Shown: positions 19,007 to 26,190 of the stretch, piece after piece | How the letters are laid out: each line of letters begins with the position of its first letter | Numbering within the stretch: the first letter of the stretch is position 1 | Assembly (NCBI GenBank): GCA_009691195.1 | Contig: SHVA01000004.1 | Span: 45,839 to 109,838, forward strand | Length of the DNA stretch: 64,000 bases | Direction of reading: 5' to 3' | DNA from: Solirubrobacterales bacterium | GTDB taxonomy: Bacteria > Actinomycetota > Thermoleophilia > Solirubrobacterales > 70-9 | Program-made: the position numbers and the translations under genes | Notes under the pieces: generated by a model | Databases searched by the model: none | Told to the model about the DNA's origin: nothing | The model's input: the letters and a program-made list of their open reading frames with translations, nothing else

Positions 19007-20322
19007 CTGTCGGGGGTGGCCCAGCCGCGGGGCCCGAAGCCAGGTGCGGCCTCCGCGTCGGGCGCCTTGCCATGAGGACCGGTCCCGCCGGCCTCGCCGG
19101 CCGCCGTATCGTCGTCCACCGGATCAGCGGGATCCGTCGGGTCGACCTCATCAGTCGGGTCATCGGGGGGATCGGGGTCCTCGCTTCGCGGCCCGCCATC
19201 GCCACCGCCGCCGGTGCCGCCGTCGCCCGCCCCCGGATCAGGGGGCGTTCCGTGGAGGTTGGGACCGCGGACGACGCCGTTGCCGAGGCCGGTGGGCTTG
19301 GAGGCGGGTGTCGGGGAACCGTTGCCGGTCGCCGGGAGCGGAGCGGCCGTGAGGGCTGTCGCGGATGCGACTGACTGCTTGGGGGCGACGCAGTCATCGT
19401 TGAGGCAACCGCCGCCGCCGGCGGGGAAGCCGAGTCCGAAGTGGTCGCCGAAGGCCGATCCCTGGTCGATGGCGGCGCCGCCGAGTGAGCCGACCGCGCC
19501 GAAGCCCGGTAGCGAGCCCGTGCGCGCCAGGGCGGTTCCGCCGATGCCGACCGCGAGCACGAGCGCAAGGGCCAACAGCTTGCGGGAGCGCGGCGAGCGG
19601 CTCGGTGCCCCGACGATTCCCATCTCCCGAACAGCGTCCTCGAGGGCCTCCACCACCGACGGGTCGAACTGGGTGCCGGCGCAGCGCTTGACCTCGTCCA
19701 GGGCCTGGGGCGCGGTGCGGCCGGGGCGGTAGGGACGGTCGCCGCGGATCGCCTCGAAGGCGTCGGCGCAGAAGATGATCCTGCTGCCCAGCGGAATCTC
19801 GTCGCCACTGAGCCCGTCGGGGTAGCCGCTGCCGTCCCAGCGCTCGTGCGAGTGGCGCACGAGCTTGGCGACGCCACGAAGCTCGGCGACCGAGGAGAGA
19901 ACCTCCTCCGCGATGACGGTGTGCTCGCGCATCAGCTCCCACTCGGGCTCGTTCAGTGGGCCGGGCTTGTCGAGGACGTCAACGGGGATCGCGGTCTTGC
20001 CGATGTCCTGCAGCCGCGAGGCCGCGAGCACATCATCGAGGCCGCCGCCGGTCAGCTCGAGGCGATCGCAGATCGCGTTGGCGAGCAGCACCACGTCGTC
20101 GGAATGCTCCGCCGTCCGCGCGCGCGTGGCTCCCAGCATCGCTCCGGCGACCGTCGCGGCGACGTCGTCGGGCATCCCCTGGAGCCTGAGCCTGCGCTGG
20201 ACCCTGGCGGGGCCCTTCGACGCGCGAGTGCTGGAGCGACCGGTGCCGCCGTTCGATCGACGCTTGGCGTGGGTGCGTGTGGGTATAGGTCCAGGCGAGA
20301 AAACTCCTCGCACGTTCAGCAT
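19003..20322 (-). CDS. Degenerate HD-GYP protein with membrane anchor and Pro/Gly/Asp tail
   Basis: 439 residues. Residues ~60-235 are an HD-GYP domain (AEHSDDVVLLANAI, HERWDGSGYPDGLSGDEIPLGSR, CADAFEAIRGDRPYR). The metal-binding HD pair is Gln105-Asp106 (RLQDIGK; codon CAG), so catalysis is doubtful. The GYP signature itself is kept. Residues ~247-266 (RKLLALALVLAVGIGGTALA) form one membrane helix. The remaining ~170 residues, rich in Gly, Pro and Asp with Cys306 and Cys311, would lie outside. No receiver domain. It may sense or bind c-di-GMP-like ligands rather than cleave them. Upstream 20323-20410 is an AT-richer likely promoter region without a clear match. Confidence 0.8.
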   Translation of the reverse strand: MLNVRGVFSPGPIPTRTHAKRRSNGGTGRSSTRASKGPARVQRRLRLQGMPDDVAATVAGAMLGATRARTAEHSDDVVLLANAICDRLELTGGGLDDVLAASRLQDIGKTAIPVDVLDKPGPLNEPEWELMREHTVIAEEVLSSVAELRGVAKLVRHSHERWDGSGYPDGLSGDEIPLGSRIIFCADAFEAIRGDRPYRPGRTAPQALDEVKRCAGTQFDPSVVEALEDAVREMGIVGAPSRSPRSRKLLALALVLAVGIGGTALARTGSLPGFGAVGSLGGAAIDQGSAFGDHFGLGFPAGGGGCLNDDCVAPKQSVASATALTAAPLPATGNGSPTPASKPTGLGNGVVRGPNLHGTPPDPGAGDGGTGGGGDGGPRSEDPDPPDDPTDEVDPTDPADPVDDDTAAGEAGGTGPHGKAPDAEAAPGFGPRGWATPDS

Positions 20323-20413
20323 CGCCCAATCGGGGCCAAAAATGAATACTGCAAATCGGGTAACCGCAAAGAAGCCCTGCTAATTCAAGTTAGCCGGGAC
20401 GCCAGCCGGTTGC

Positions 20414-20800
20414 TCAGCCGGTCTCTCCAGCGGGCTCCGGGCGAAACGCGCGCCGAACCATCCGGAAGGCGACGAATAGCAGCAGGGCGGCGAATGCGAG
20501 CTTCAGGGCCCGCTCGGGAACCGAGTTCGCGACCACCACCCCGATGCCGACCCCGATCGGCGACAGGACCCCGATCAGGAGCCCCTCCTTGAGGCGGAGG
20601 TTGCCGTAGCTCGACTGGCGCCAGGTCGCGACCAAGGCGACGGGGATGATCGCCAGCAGCGAGGTCGCCTCGGCGCCGACCTGGCCGTTGTCCATGAAGA
20701 TGGTCAGCGCCGGCACGAACAGGATCCCGCCTCCGACGCCGAGCAGCCCGCCGACCAGGCCGCCCGCGAATCCCATCAGCGCTGCGAGCAGCTCGCTCAC
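20414..20800 (-). CDS. TauE/SafE-family half transporter (second of pair)
   Basis: 128-residue integral membrane protein with about four helices. The family signature FAGGLVGGLLGVGGGILFVPAL lies in the first 25 residues, and SYGNLRLKEGLLIGVLSPIG follows in the second half. Full-length TauE/SafE (DUF81) anion exporters have two such halves in about 250 residues, so this is a half-size unit. Its start overlaps the stop of the preceding half by ATGA, which favours a heterodimer made from one mRNA. Proposed substrates in the family are sulfite and organosulfonates; here unknown. Confidence 0.85.
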   Translation of the reverse strand: MSELLAALMGFAGGLVGGLLGVGGGILFVPALTIFMDNGQVGAEATSLLAIIPVALVATWRQSSYGNLRLKEGLLIGVLSPIGVGIGVVVANSVPERALKLAFAALLLFVAFRMVRRAFRPEPAGETG

Positions 20801-21159
20801 GAGATGATCAGCTCCACGGCGATCGCGGTCAGCAGCACGGCGAACATGAGCGCGATTGCGCGCTCGGGGAGCCGCTGCTGGAGCGCGGTACCGGCGAGCG
20901 CGCCGAAGATGGCCGGCACCCCGACCAGGGCGGCGTCGGCGACGTCAACGTTGCCGTAGGCGACCTGGAAGCAGACCGCGAAGATCGCGATCACGATGAT
21001 CGCCGCCATGCTCGTGCCGGTCGCCTCGCGCTCGCCGTAGCCGAGCCAGAGAACCAGCAGCGGCACGATCACGGTGCCGCCCCCGACGCCGAAGAGCCCG
21101 CTGAAAGCGCCGGCCGCGGTGCCGATCACTGCCAGCTTGAGCAACCTGTCCCTCGGCAA
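20797..21159 (-). CDS. TauE/SafE-family half transporter (first of pair)
   Basis: About 120 residues with four predicted helices and the signature GAFSGLFGVGGGTVIVPLLV near the N-terminus, then VAYGNVDVADAALVGVPAIFG. I chose the TTG at 21159 (MPRDRLLKLAV) because sequence upstream does not resemble the family and the divergent otsB gene starts at 21179. TAGTAT lies seven bases upstream (21167-21172), so the start is probably leaderless. It pairs with the downstream half gene through an ATGA overlap. The TTG start is moderately certain; the family is clear. Confidence 0.8.
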   Translation of the reverse strand: MPRDRLLKLAVIGTAAGAFSGLFGVGGGTVIVPLLVLWLGYGEREATGTSMAAIIVIAIFAVCFQVAYGNVDVADAALVGVPAIFGALAGTALQQRLPERAIALMFAVLLTAIAVELIIS

Positions 21160-21165
21160 GGCGGC

Positions 21166-21172
21166 GATACTA
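21166..21172. promoter_or_regulatory. Interlocked divergent -10 elements (half transporter / otsB)
   Basis: GATACT (plus, 21166-21171) lies seven bases before the GTG of otsB, and TAGTAT (minus, 21167-21172) lies seven bases before the TTG of the half transporter. The two elements overlap almost completely, so only one direction could be occupied by polymerase at a time. No convincing -35 is visible in either direction. Confidence 0.5.
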
Positions 21173-21178
21173 GACGAC

Positions 21179-21994
21179 GTGCCCGGCCCCGCAGAACAGC
21201 TCTCCCTCGCGGAGCGCCTAGAGCCCCTCCGCCGCGACCCCGCCGCGAGCGCGATCCTCACCGACCTCGACGGCACCCTGGCGCCTATCGTCGCCCGGCC
21301 CGAGCTCGTCGGCGTCCCGGAGCGGACGCGCGAGGTGCTCGCCTCGCTGGCCGATAGCTACGCGCTCGTCGCCGTCGTCTCGGGCCGGCCGGCGGCCGGC
21401 GCGCGCGGGATCGTGGGCCTCGACCAGATCGCCTATTCGGGCAACCACGGCTTCGAGCTGCTGCTGCCGGGCGAGACCGAGGCCCACCCCGACCCCTCCC
21501 TGGACGGCCACACCGAGGACGCGGGGCGCTTCGTCGCCGGGCTCGACCCGAGGGAGCTGGAGCGCGCCGGCATCCGGCTCGAGGACAAGGGGGCGATCCT
21601 GGCGCTGCACTGGCGCGGTGCCGAGAACGAGGGCGAGGCCGAGTCCCTGATCAGCGAGATCGAGAACGCGGCGGAGTGGCAGGGCCTGGTGGTGCACCGG
21701 GGCCGCAAGGTGATGGAGGTGCGGCCGAACGTCCCCATCAACAAGGGGATCGCGGTGGCCGCGCTGCTGCCCGCGCGCCCGGTCAGGGCCGCGCTCTACG
21801 GCGGCGACGACCGCACCGATGCCGACGCCTTCGCGGCGCTCGCCACCCTCCATCGCGACGGCGTCCTGGAGGCGTCGGTCTGCGTGGCCGTCGAGTCCGA
21901 TGAGACCCCGCCCGAGGTCAGCGGGAGCGCCGACCTCGCGGTCGAGGGGCCGGAGGGCTTCCTCTCGGTGCTCGAGGCGCTGCTCGTCGAGTGA
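21179..21994 (+). CDS. otsB: Trehalose-6-phosphate phosphatase
   Basis: 271-residue HAD-superfamily phosphatase converting trehalose-6-phosphate to trehalose. Motif I is AILTDLDGTLAPIV (DxDGT), then VVSGRPAAGARGIVG, YSGNHGFELL, VMEVRPNVPINKG, and motif IV YGGDDRTDADAF. Start GTG 21179; in-frame sequence upstream lies inside the divergent transporter and shows no homology. No otsA synthase is adjacent, so its substrate must come from elsewhere. A small membrane protein gene follows after 13 bases. Confidence 0.93.
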   Translation: MPGPAEQLSLAERLEPLRRDPAASAILTDLDGTLAPIVARPELVGVPERTREVLASLADSYALVAVVSGRPAAGARGIVGLDQIAYSGNHGFELLLPGETEAHPDPSLDGHTEDAGRFVAGLDPRELERAGIRLEDKGAILALHWRGAENEGEAESLISEIENAAEWQGLVVHRGRKVMEVRPNVPINKGIAVAALLPARPVRAALYGGDDRTDADAFAALATLHRDGVLEASVCVAVESDETPPEVSGSADLAVEGPEGFLSVLEALLVE

Positions 21995-22007
21995 TGCGCG
22001 CGTAGCC

Positions 22008-22553
22008 GTGTCCTTCTGCGACCTGCTGCGAATGACCGTCTCCCTGTCGGGCGGCTCAGCGACCATTCTCGCCGCGATCACGGTCCTTGCCGCCAACAGC
22101 AAGGACGACGTCACAACGCTCAAGGTCGCGGCCGTCTGGTGGGTGATCGCCCTGATCGCGGGGTTGATCCTGGGGCGGCCATCCCGCGCCGCCGACGCGA
22201 TGCGCTCGGTGCTCACCGAGGCCCAGACGACTCCCACCCTCCCGACCGACAACCCGGGCAGGGTCGCGCTCGCGCGCCTGTGGCCGCTGGCGGCCAGCAC
22301 GGTGATCGCCGGCGGGCTCGGCTTCGTCTTCCCCGGCGTCGCCGCAATCGCGACCGGCTATGCCGTGGCGGTCGCGCTCGTCTGGCGGGCGCGCGAGGGA
22401 GCCGTGGCGGCCGTCGAGGAGCGCGACGGCGTCCGCTTCTACGTCGAGCCCGGATCGGCGCTGGAGCCGGTGAAGCTGGTCCGCACCCCGGGGCTGAGGA
22501 GGGACCGCGATCCCTCCGGCCAGCCGCAGCTCCCTCCGACCGGAGCGGCCTAG
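22008..22553 (+). CDS. Small conserved membrane protein
   Basis: About 181 residues, unrecognised. Two hydrophobic segments near the N-terminus (SGGSATILAAITVLAAN and AAVWWVIALIAGLILG) and two more around residues 95-130 (LAASTVIAGGLGFVFPGVAA and TGYAVAVALVWRA) suggest four membrane helices. A soluble C-terminal segment EERDGVRFYVEPGSALEPVKLVRTP ends in a Pro-rich tail. It follows otsB by 13 bases and is likely cotranscribed. The GTG start could instead be ATG 22032. Its stop shares CTAG with the convergent polX gene. Confidence 0.7.
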   Translation: MSFCDLLRMTVSLSGGSATILAAITVLAANSKDDVTTLKVAAVWWVIALIAGLILGRPSRAADAMRSVLTEAQTTPTLPTDNPGRVALARLWPLAASTVIAGGLGFVFPGVAAIATGYAVAVALVWRAREGAVAAVEERDGVRFYVEPGSALEPVKLVRTPGLRRDRDPSGQPQLPPTGAA

Positions 22554-24289
22554 CTCTTCTTCGCGCGCTTCCTCAGCGGAGCGAATGAGCGCCAGGCCCG
22601 GGTGTTGGCGACCTGGTCGGCCGAGAGCCAGGCGCGCCGGGCCGTTGCGACCGCGTACTGCATGTTGTCGAGGGTCTCGACGCCGTGGGCATCGGTGTTG
22701 ACGACGATCCGCACCCCCGCCTCGGCGGCGAGCTTGGCGTGGTGCTCGTTGAGGTCGCGCCGGTTGGGATTGCCGTTGATCTCGACCATGGTGCCGTTGG
22801 CCGCCGCCGCCTCGGCAACCCGGGCCACGTCGATCCCGTAGGGCTCACGACGAAGAAGCAGCCGCCCCGTGAGGTGGCCGATGCAGTCCACCAGGGGGTG
22901 CTCGATGGCCGCCAGCACTCGCTCGGTCATCTCCCTCTCGGAGATCGCGAAGGAGGTGTGGACGCTCGCTATCACCCAGTCGAGCCCGGCGAGCAGCTCG
23001 TCGGGGTAGTCCAGCGAGCCGTCGGTGCCGATGTTCACCTCCGAGCCCGCGAGCAGGCGAAAGCCCCTCGGCGCCGACTCGTTGAAGGCGCTGATCTCCT
23101 TGATCCGCTGCGCGAGCCGCTTCGCCGTGACGTGGTCGCCGAAGCCGTGGCTGGCGGAGTGGTCGGTGATCGCGAGGTAGGCGAGCCCTCGCCTGCGGGC
23201 CGCCTCCGCCATCTCCTCGACCGAGTTGCGCCCGTCGGAGAGGGTCGTGTGGGAGTGGAGGTCACCGCGGACGTCGGAGAGCCGGAGCAACTCGGGGAGC
23301 TCCCCGGCCTCGGCCGCCTCTATCTCCCCCCTGCCCTCGCGAAGCTCGGGCTCGATGTAGGGAAGCCCGAGCAGCTCATAGACCCCCGCCTCCTCGGTGA
23401 ACCGGTGGACCCGCTTTCCTCCGAGCTTGGAGACGCCGTGCTCGCTGACCGACAGCCCGCGCGCCAGGGCGCGCTCGCGGAGCTGGACGTTGTGCCCGGC
23501 CGAGCCGGTGAAGTGCTGGAGCAAGTTGCCGAAGTTCTTCTCGGGCACAACGCGGAGGTCAACCTTGACGCCCGTATGGGTCAGGGCCTGGGCGCCTGCC
23601 TCGCCGCCGGCGCGCTCCTCGGCGATCAGCTGGTTCTCGGCCAGCGCCTCGGCCAGAGCGCGCGCGTCGCTCGCCGTCGCCACCAGGTCGACGTCCTTGC
23701 AGGTCTCGCTCCAGCGCCGGGCCGATCCCGCGATCTCCACCCTGCCCGAGGCGGGGTGGGCGGCCAGCGCCTCGGCCAGCTCACGGGCGATCGGCAGGAT
23801 CTTGGACAGCAGCCGGCGATCTGAGTCCTCGCCGGGCTCAGGAAGCGTCTCCAGCGAGGCGAGCACGTTCTCCTCGACCTTGGGCCCGAGCCCCTTCAGC
23901 TCCTTGATCCGGCCGGCCTCGGCAGCCTCGCCGAGGCTCCCGAGATCAGTGACCCCCAACTCGTCGAAGAGCCGCCGGGCGGTCTTGGCGCCGAGGCCGG
24001 GGACGCGGGTGACGTCCACCAGCGTCGGCGGGAACTTCGCCTTCAGCTTCTCGGCCGCGGGGATGCTGCCCGTCTCGATCAGCGCCTCGATCTTCTCCGC
24101 CAGGGTCTTGCCGACGGCGGGCAGCTCGGTGAGGCGGCCCTCCGAGGCAAGCTGCTCGAGGGACACCGGCGAGTCCTGGGCTGTGCGCGCAGCCTCCTTG
24201 TAGGCGAGGACGCGATAGCGATCGGCGCCGTCGAGCTCGTAGAGAACCGACAACTCCCGCAGCGCGGCCGCGATCTCAGCGTTCCTCAT
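22550..24289 (-). CDS. polX: Family X DNA polymerase/3'-5' exonuclease PolX
   Basis: 579 residues. The N-terminal helix-hairpin-helix part (LPAVGKTLAEKIEAL, RVPGLGAKTARRLFDELG) is followed by the Pol X palm with AGSARRWSETCKDVDLV, where the two aspartates form the metal site, and GVKVDLRVV as the third. The C-terminal PHP domain carries DLHSHTTLSDG, AITDHSASHGFG, NTDAHGVETL and other His/Asp metal ligands. Such proteins act in base excision repair. Start ATG 24289 (MRNAEIAAAL) is chosen because TAGGTT sits seven bases upstream (24297-24302) and homology begins there. Confidence 0.93.
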   Translation of the reverse strand: MRNAEIAAALRELSVLYELDGADRYRVLAYKEAARTAQDSPVSLEQLASEGRLTELPAVGKTLAEKIEALIETGSIPAAEKLKAKFPPTLVDVTRVPGLGAKTARRLFDELGVTDLGSLGEAAEAGRIKELKGLGPKVEENVLASLETLPEPGEDSDRRLLSKILPIARELAEALAAHPASGRVEIAGSARRWSETCKDVDLVATASDARALAEALAENQLIAEERAGGEAGAQALTHTGVKVDLRVVPEKNFGNLLQHFTGSAGHNVQLRERALARGLSVSEHGVSKLGGKRVHRFTEEAGVYELLGLPYIEPELREGRGEIEAAEAGELPELLRLSDVRGDLHSHTTLSDGRNSVEEMAEAARRRGLAYLAITDHSASHGFGDHVTAKRLAQRIKEISAFNESAPRGFRLLAGSEVNIGTDGSLDYPDELLAGLDWVIASVHTSFAISEREMTERVLAAIEHPLVDCIGHLTGRLLLRREPYGIDVARVAEAAAANGTMVEINGNPNRRDLNEHHAKLAAEAGVRIVVNTDAHGVETLDNMQYAVATARRAWLSADQVANTRAWRSFAPLRKRAKKS

Positions 24290-24296
24290 CGCTCCC

Positions 24297-24306
24297 AACC
24301 TATTGT
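24297..24306. promoter_or_regulatory. Overlapping divergent -10 elements (polX / GT2)
   Basis: TAGGTT on the minus strand (24297-24302) lies seven bases before polX. TATTGT on the plus strand (24301-24306) lies eight bases before the GTG of the glycosyltransferase. The whole divergent intergenic space is 25 bases, so both messages would be leaderless or nearly so. Confidence 0.5.
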
Positions 24307-24314
24307 GTCCGCCC

Positions 24315-25052
24315 GTGGCCGACGTCTGGGTGGTCCTGCCCACATACAACGAGGCCGAGAACCTCGAGCGCCTCATCGTCGCGGTGCGCGACAGGCTGCC
24401 CGCGTCAAGGCGGCTGCTGATCGTGGACGACAACTCACCAGACGGCACCGGGCGGATCGCCGACCGGCTCGCGGGCGCGCACGACGACGTCGAGGTCCTC
24501 CACCGGAGGCTCAAGGAGGGCCTCGGCCCCGCCTACATCGCCGGCTTCCGCCGGGCGCTCGCCGAGGGCGCCGAGATGGTGATCGAGATGGACGCCGACT
24601 TCTCGCACGACCCGGCCTATCTGCCGGCGATGCTCGCCGCTGCGGAGAACGCGGACCTGGTGCTCGGCTCCCGCTACGTGGACGGGGGCGGCGTCAGCGA
24701 CTGGGGCGCGCTGCGGCGGCTGATCAGCCGCGGTGGCAGCACCTATGCCCGGGCGGTGCTCGGGGTCGACGTCCGCGACCTGACCGGCGGCTTCAAGTGC
24801 TTTCGGCGAGCCGTGCTCGAGAAGATCGACCTCGACGACGTCACCGCCCGGGGCTATGCGTTCCAGGTCGAGATGACCTATCGCACGCTCCAGGCGGGCT
24901 TTCGCGTGGTCGAGATCCCGATCGTGTTCGGGGACCGCCGGGCGGGGACCTCGAAGATGAGCAAGGGGATCGTCGCCGAGGCCGTCTGGCGGGTGCCCGC
25001 GATGCGGCTCGGCGGCGCGGACAGGAGCCGGGGGAACCGGGGCGGTGGGTAG
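24315..25052 (+). CDS. Polyprenol monophosphomannose synthase-like GT2
   Basis: About 245 residues, GT-A family 2. N-terminal WVVLPTYNEAENLERLI and LIVDDNSPDGTGRIAD bind the nucleotide sugar; MVIEMDADFSHDPAYLP contains the DxD metal site; LTGGFKCFRRAVLE and GYAFQVEMTYRTLQAG are the usual dolichol-phosphate-mannose-synthase motifs. No membrane helices follow, so it resembles the catalytic Ppm1/Dpm1 domain, which transfers mannose from GDP-mannose to polyprenyl phosphate on the cytoplasmic face. GTG 24315 is preferred; TTG 24303 would add four residues. Confidence 0.88.
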   Translation: MADVWVVLPTYNEAENLERLIVAVRDRLPASRRLLIVDDNSPDGTGRIADRLAGAHDDVEVLHRRLKEGLGPAYIAGFRRALAEGAEMVIEMDADFSHDPAYLPAMLAAAENADLVLGSRYVDGGGVSDWGALRRLISRGGSTYARAVLGVDVRDLTGGFKCFRRAVLEKIDLDDVTARGYAFQVEMTYRTLQAGFRVVEIPIVFGDRRAGTSKMSKGIVAEAVWRVPAMRLGGADRSRGNRGGG

Positions 25053-25087
25053 GCTCCCCGTAAGGAAGCGACGGAACGGCCCAGGAA

Positions 25088-25117
25088 GGGAATGGGTCTT
25101 GCTTCATTTTGTATAGT
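25088..25117 (+). promoter_or_regulatory. Candidate trxA promoter
   Basis: TATAGT (25112-25117) is a good -10. Alternatively GGGAAT (25088-25093) followed after 17 bases by GTAT resembles the actinobacterial oxidative-stress ECF sigma pattern (GGAAT-N18-GTT), with one mismatch in the second element. Either predicts a leader of about 30 bases containing TAGGAGA before the GTG of trxA. Confidence 0.45.
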
Positions 25118-25153
25118 AAGGGCAGAGTCCGGAACTACCGCTAGGAGACCAAA

Positions 25154-25483
25154 GTGTCAGGCAAGCTTTCCGATGTGACAGATGCCAACTTCCAGTCCGA
25201 CGTCATCGACTCCGAGGGCCCCGTTCTGGTGGACTTCTGGGCTCCCTGGTGCGGGCCGTGCCGTGTCGTTCACCCGGTGCTCGAGGAGATCGACTCCGAG
25301 CGGGAGGACCTGAAGATCGTCAGCCTCAACACCGACGAGAACCAGCAGACCGCCGCGCAGTTCGAGGTGCTCTCGATCCCGACGATGATCCTGTTCAAGA
25401 ACGGCGAGGCCGTGAAGCGCGTCGTCGGCGCGATGCCGAAGGCAAGGCTCGAGGCCGAGCTGGAGCCGGCGCTCGCGACGTAG
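25154..25483 (+). CDS. trxA: Thioredoxin
   Basis: 109-residue cytoplasmic thioredoxin. VDFWAPWCGPCRVVHPVL holds the redox pair Cys33 and Cys36 (WCGPC), and the cis-proline loop IPTMILFKNGEAV is present. It reduces protein disulfides. The GTG start at 25154 has TAGGAGACCAAA upstream, a clear ribosome-binding site, unlike many leaderless genes in this window. No thioredoxin reductase gene is nearby. The convergent HAD gene ends 33 bases later. Confidence 0.95.
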   Translation: MSGKLSDVTDANFQSDVIDSEGPVLVDFWAPWCGPCRVVHPVLEEIDSEREDLKIVSLNTDENQQTAAQFEVLSIPTMILFKNGEAVKRVVGAMPKARLEAELEPALAT

Positions 25484-25516
25484 TCGCCTAGCGCGGCGGC
25501 CGCGGGCCGGAGCTGC

Positions 25517-26155
25517 CTAGGGCCCGGCGACCAGCCCGGGCGTCAGCCGGGCCAGGGAATCAATGCTCGCGTCAGCGAGCGCCAGCGCGTCCGCCTCGGG
25601 CGGGAACTCCGCGTTCGGGACCGCGATCACCCGCAGTCCGGCAGCGTGCGCAGCGCGGATGCCGTTCGAGGAGTCCTCGATCGCGGCGCAGGCGCGCGGC
25701 TCGACGCCCAGGCGCCGGGCCGCCTCAACGTAGACGTCTGGGGCCGGCTTCCCCCGGCCGACCTCCTCGGAGGAGACGGTGACCTCGAAGTCGCCGGAGA
25801 CGCCGGCCAGCTCGAGGACGAGGTCGATGATCGGCCGGTTCGAGGAGGAGGCGAGCCCGAGGCGCCAGCTCGCGGCCATCGTCCTGACCGCTTTTCGGGC
25901 GCCCGGAAGAAGCGGCAGCTCCTCACGGTAGAGCTCGACCATTCTCCGGACCACCTCCGCGTTGATCCGCTCGAGCTCCATCGGGACGCCGATCTCGTCG
26001 CGCATGAACCGCGACCACTCGTTCGAGCTCATCCCCATCGTCCGCTGCTGGGCGTCGGCTGGCCACTCGATCCCGAACTCCGCCGCCACCTCCCTCCGGG
26101 CCTCGTCCCAAGCCGCCTCGGAGTCGACCAGGACCCCGTCGAGGTCGAAGATCAC
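25517..26155 (-). CDS. HAD-family phosphatase (beta-PGM-like)
   Basis: 212-residue HAD subfamily I hydrolase. Motif I is IFDLDGVLVDSE (Asp nucleophile), motif II LASSSNRP, motif III near GRGKPAPDVY, and motif IV AIEDSSNGIRAA. The helical cap with EWSRFMRDEIG resembles beta-phosphoglucomutase and sugar phosphatases. The start GTG lies 35 bases downstream of the ileS stop, so it is probably cotranscribed. Substrate cannot be assigned. Confidence 0.87.
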   Translation of the reverse strand: MIFDLDGVLVDSEAAWDEARREVAAEFGIEWPADAQQRTMGMSSNEWSRFMRDEIGVPMELERINAEVVRRMVELYREELPLLPGARKAVRTMAASWRLGLASSSNRPIIDLVLELAGVSGDFEVTVSSEEVGRGKPAPDVYVEAARRLGVEPRACAAIEDSSNGIRAAHAAGLRVIAVPNAEFPPEADALALADASIDSLARLTPGLVAGP

Positions 26156-26190
26156 CGCCGCGAGCTCGATCGTCGTCGCCGCCCCGGCGC

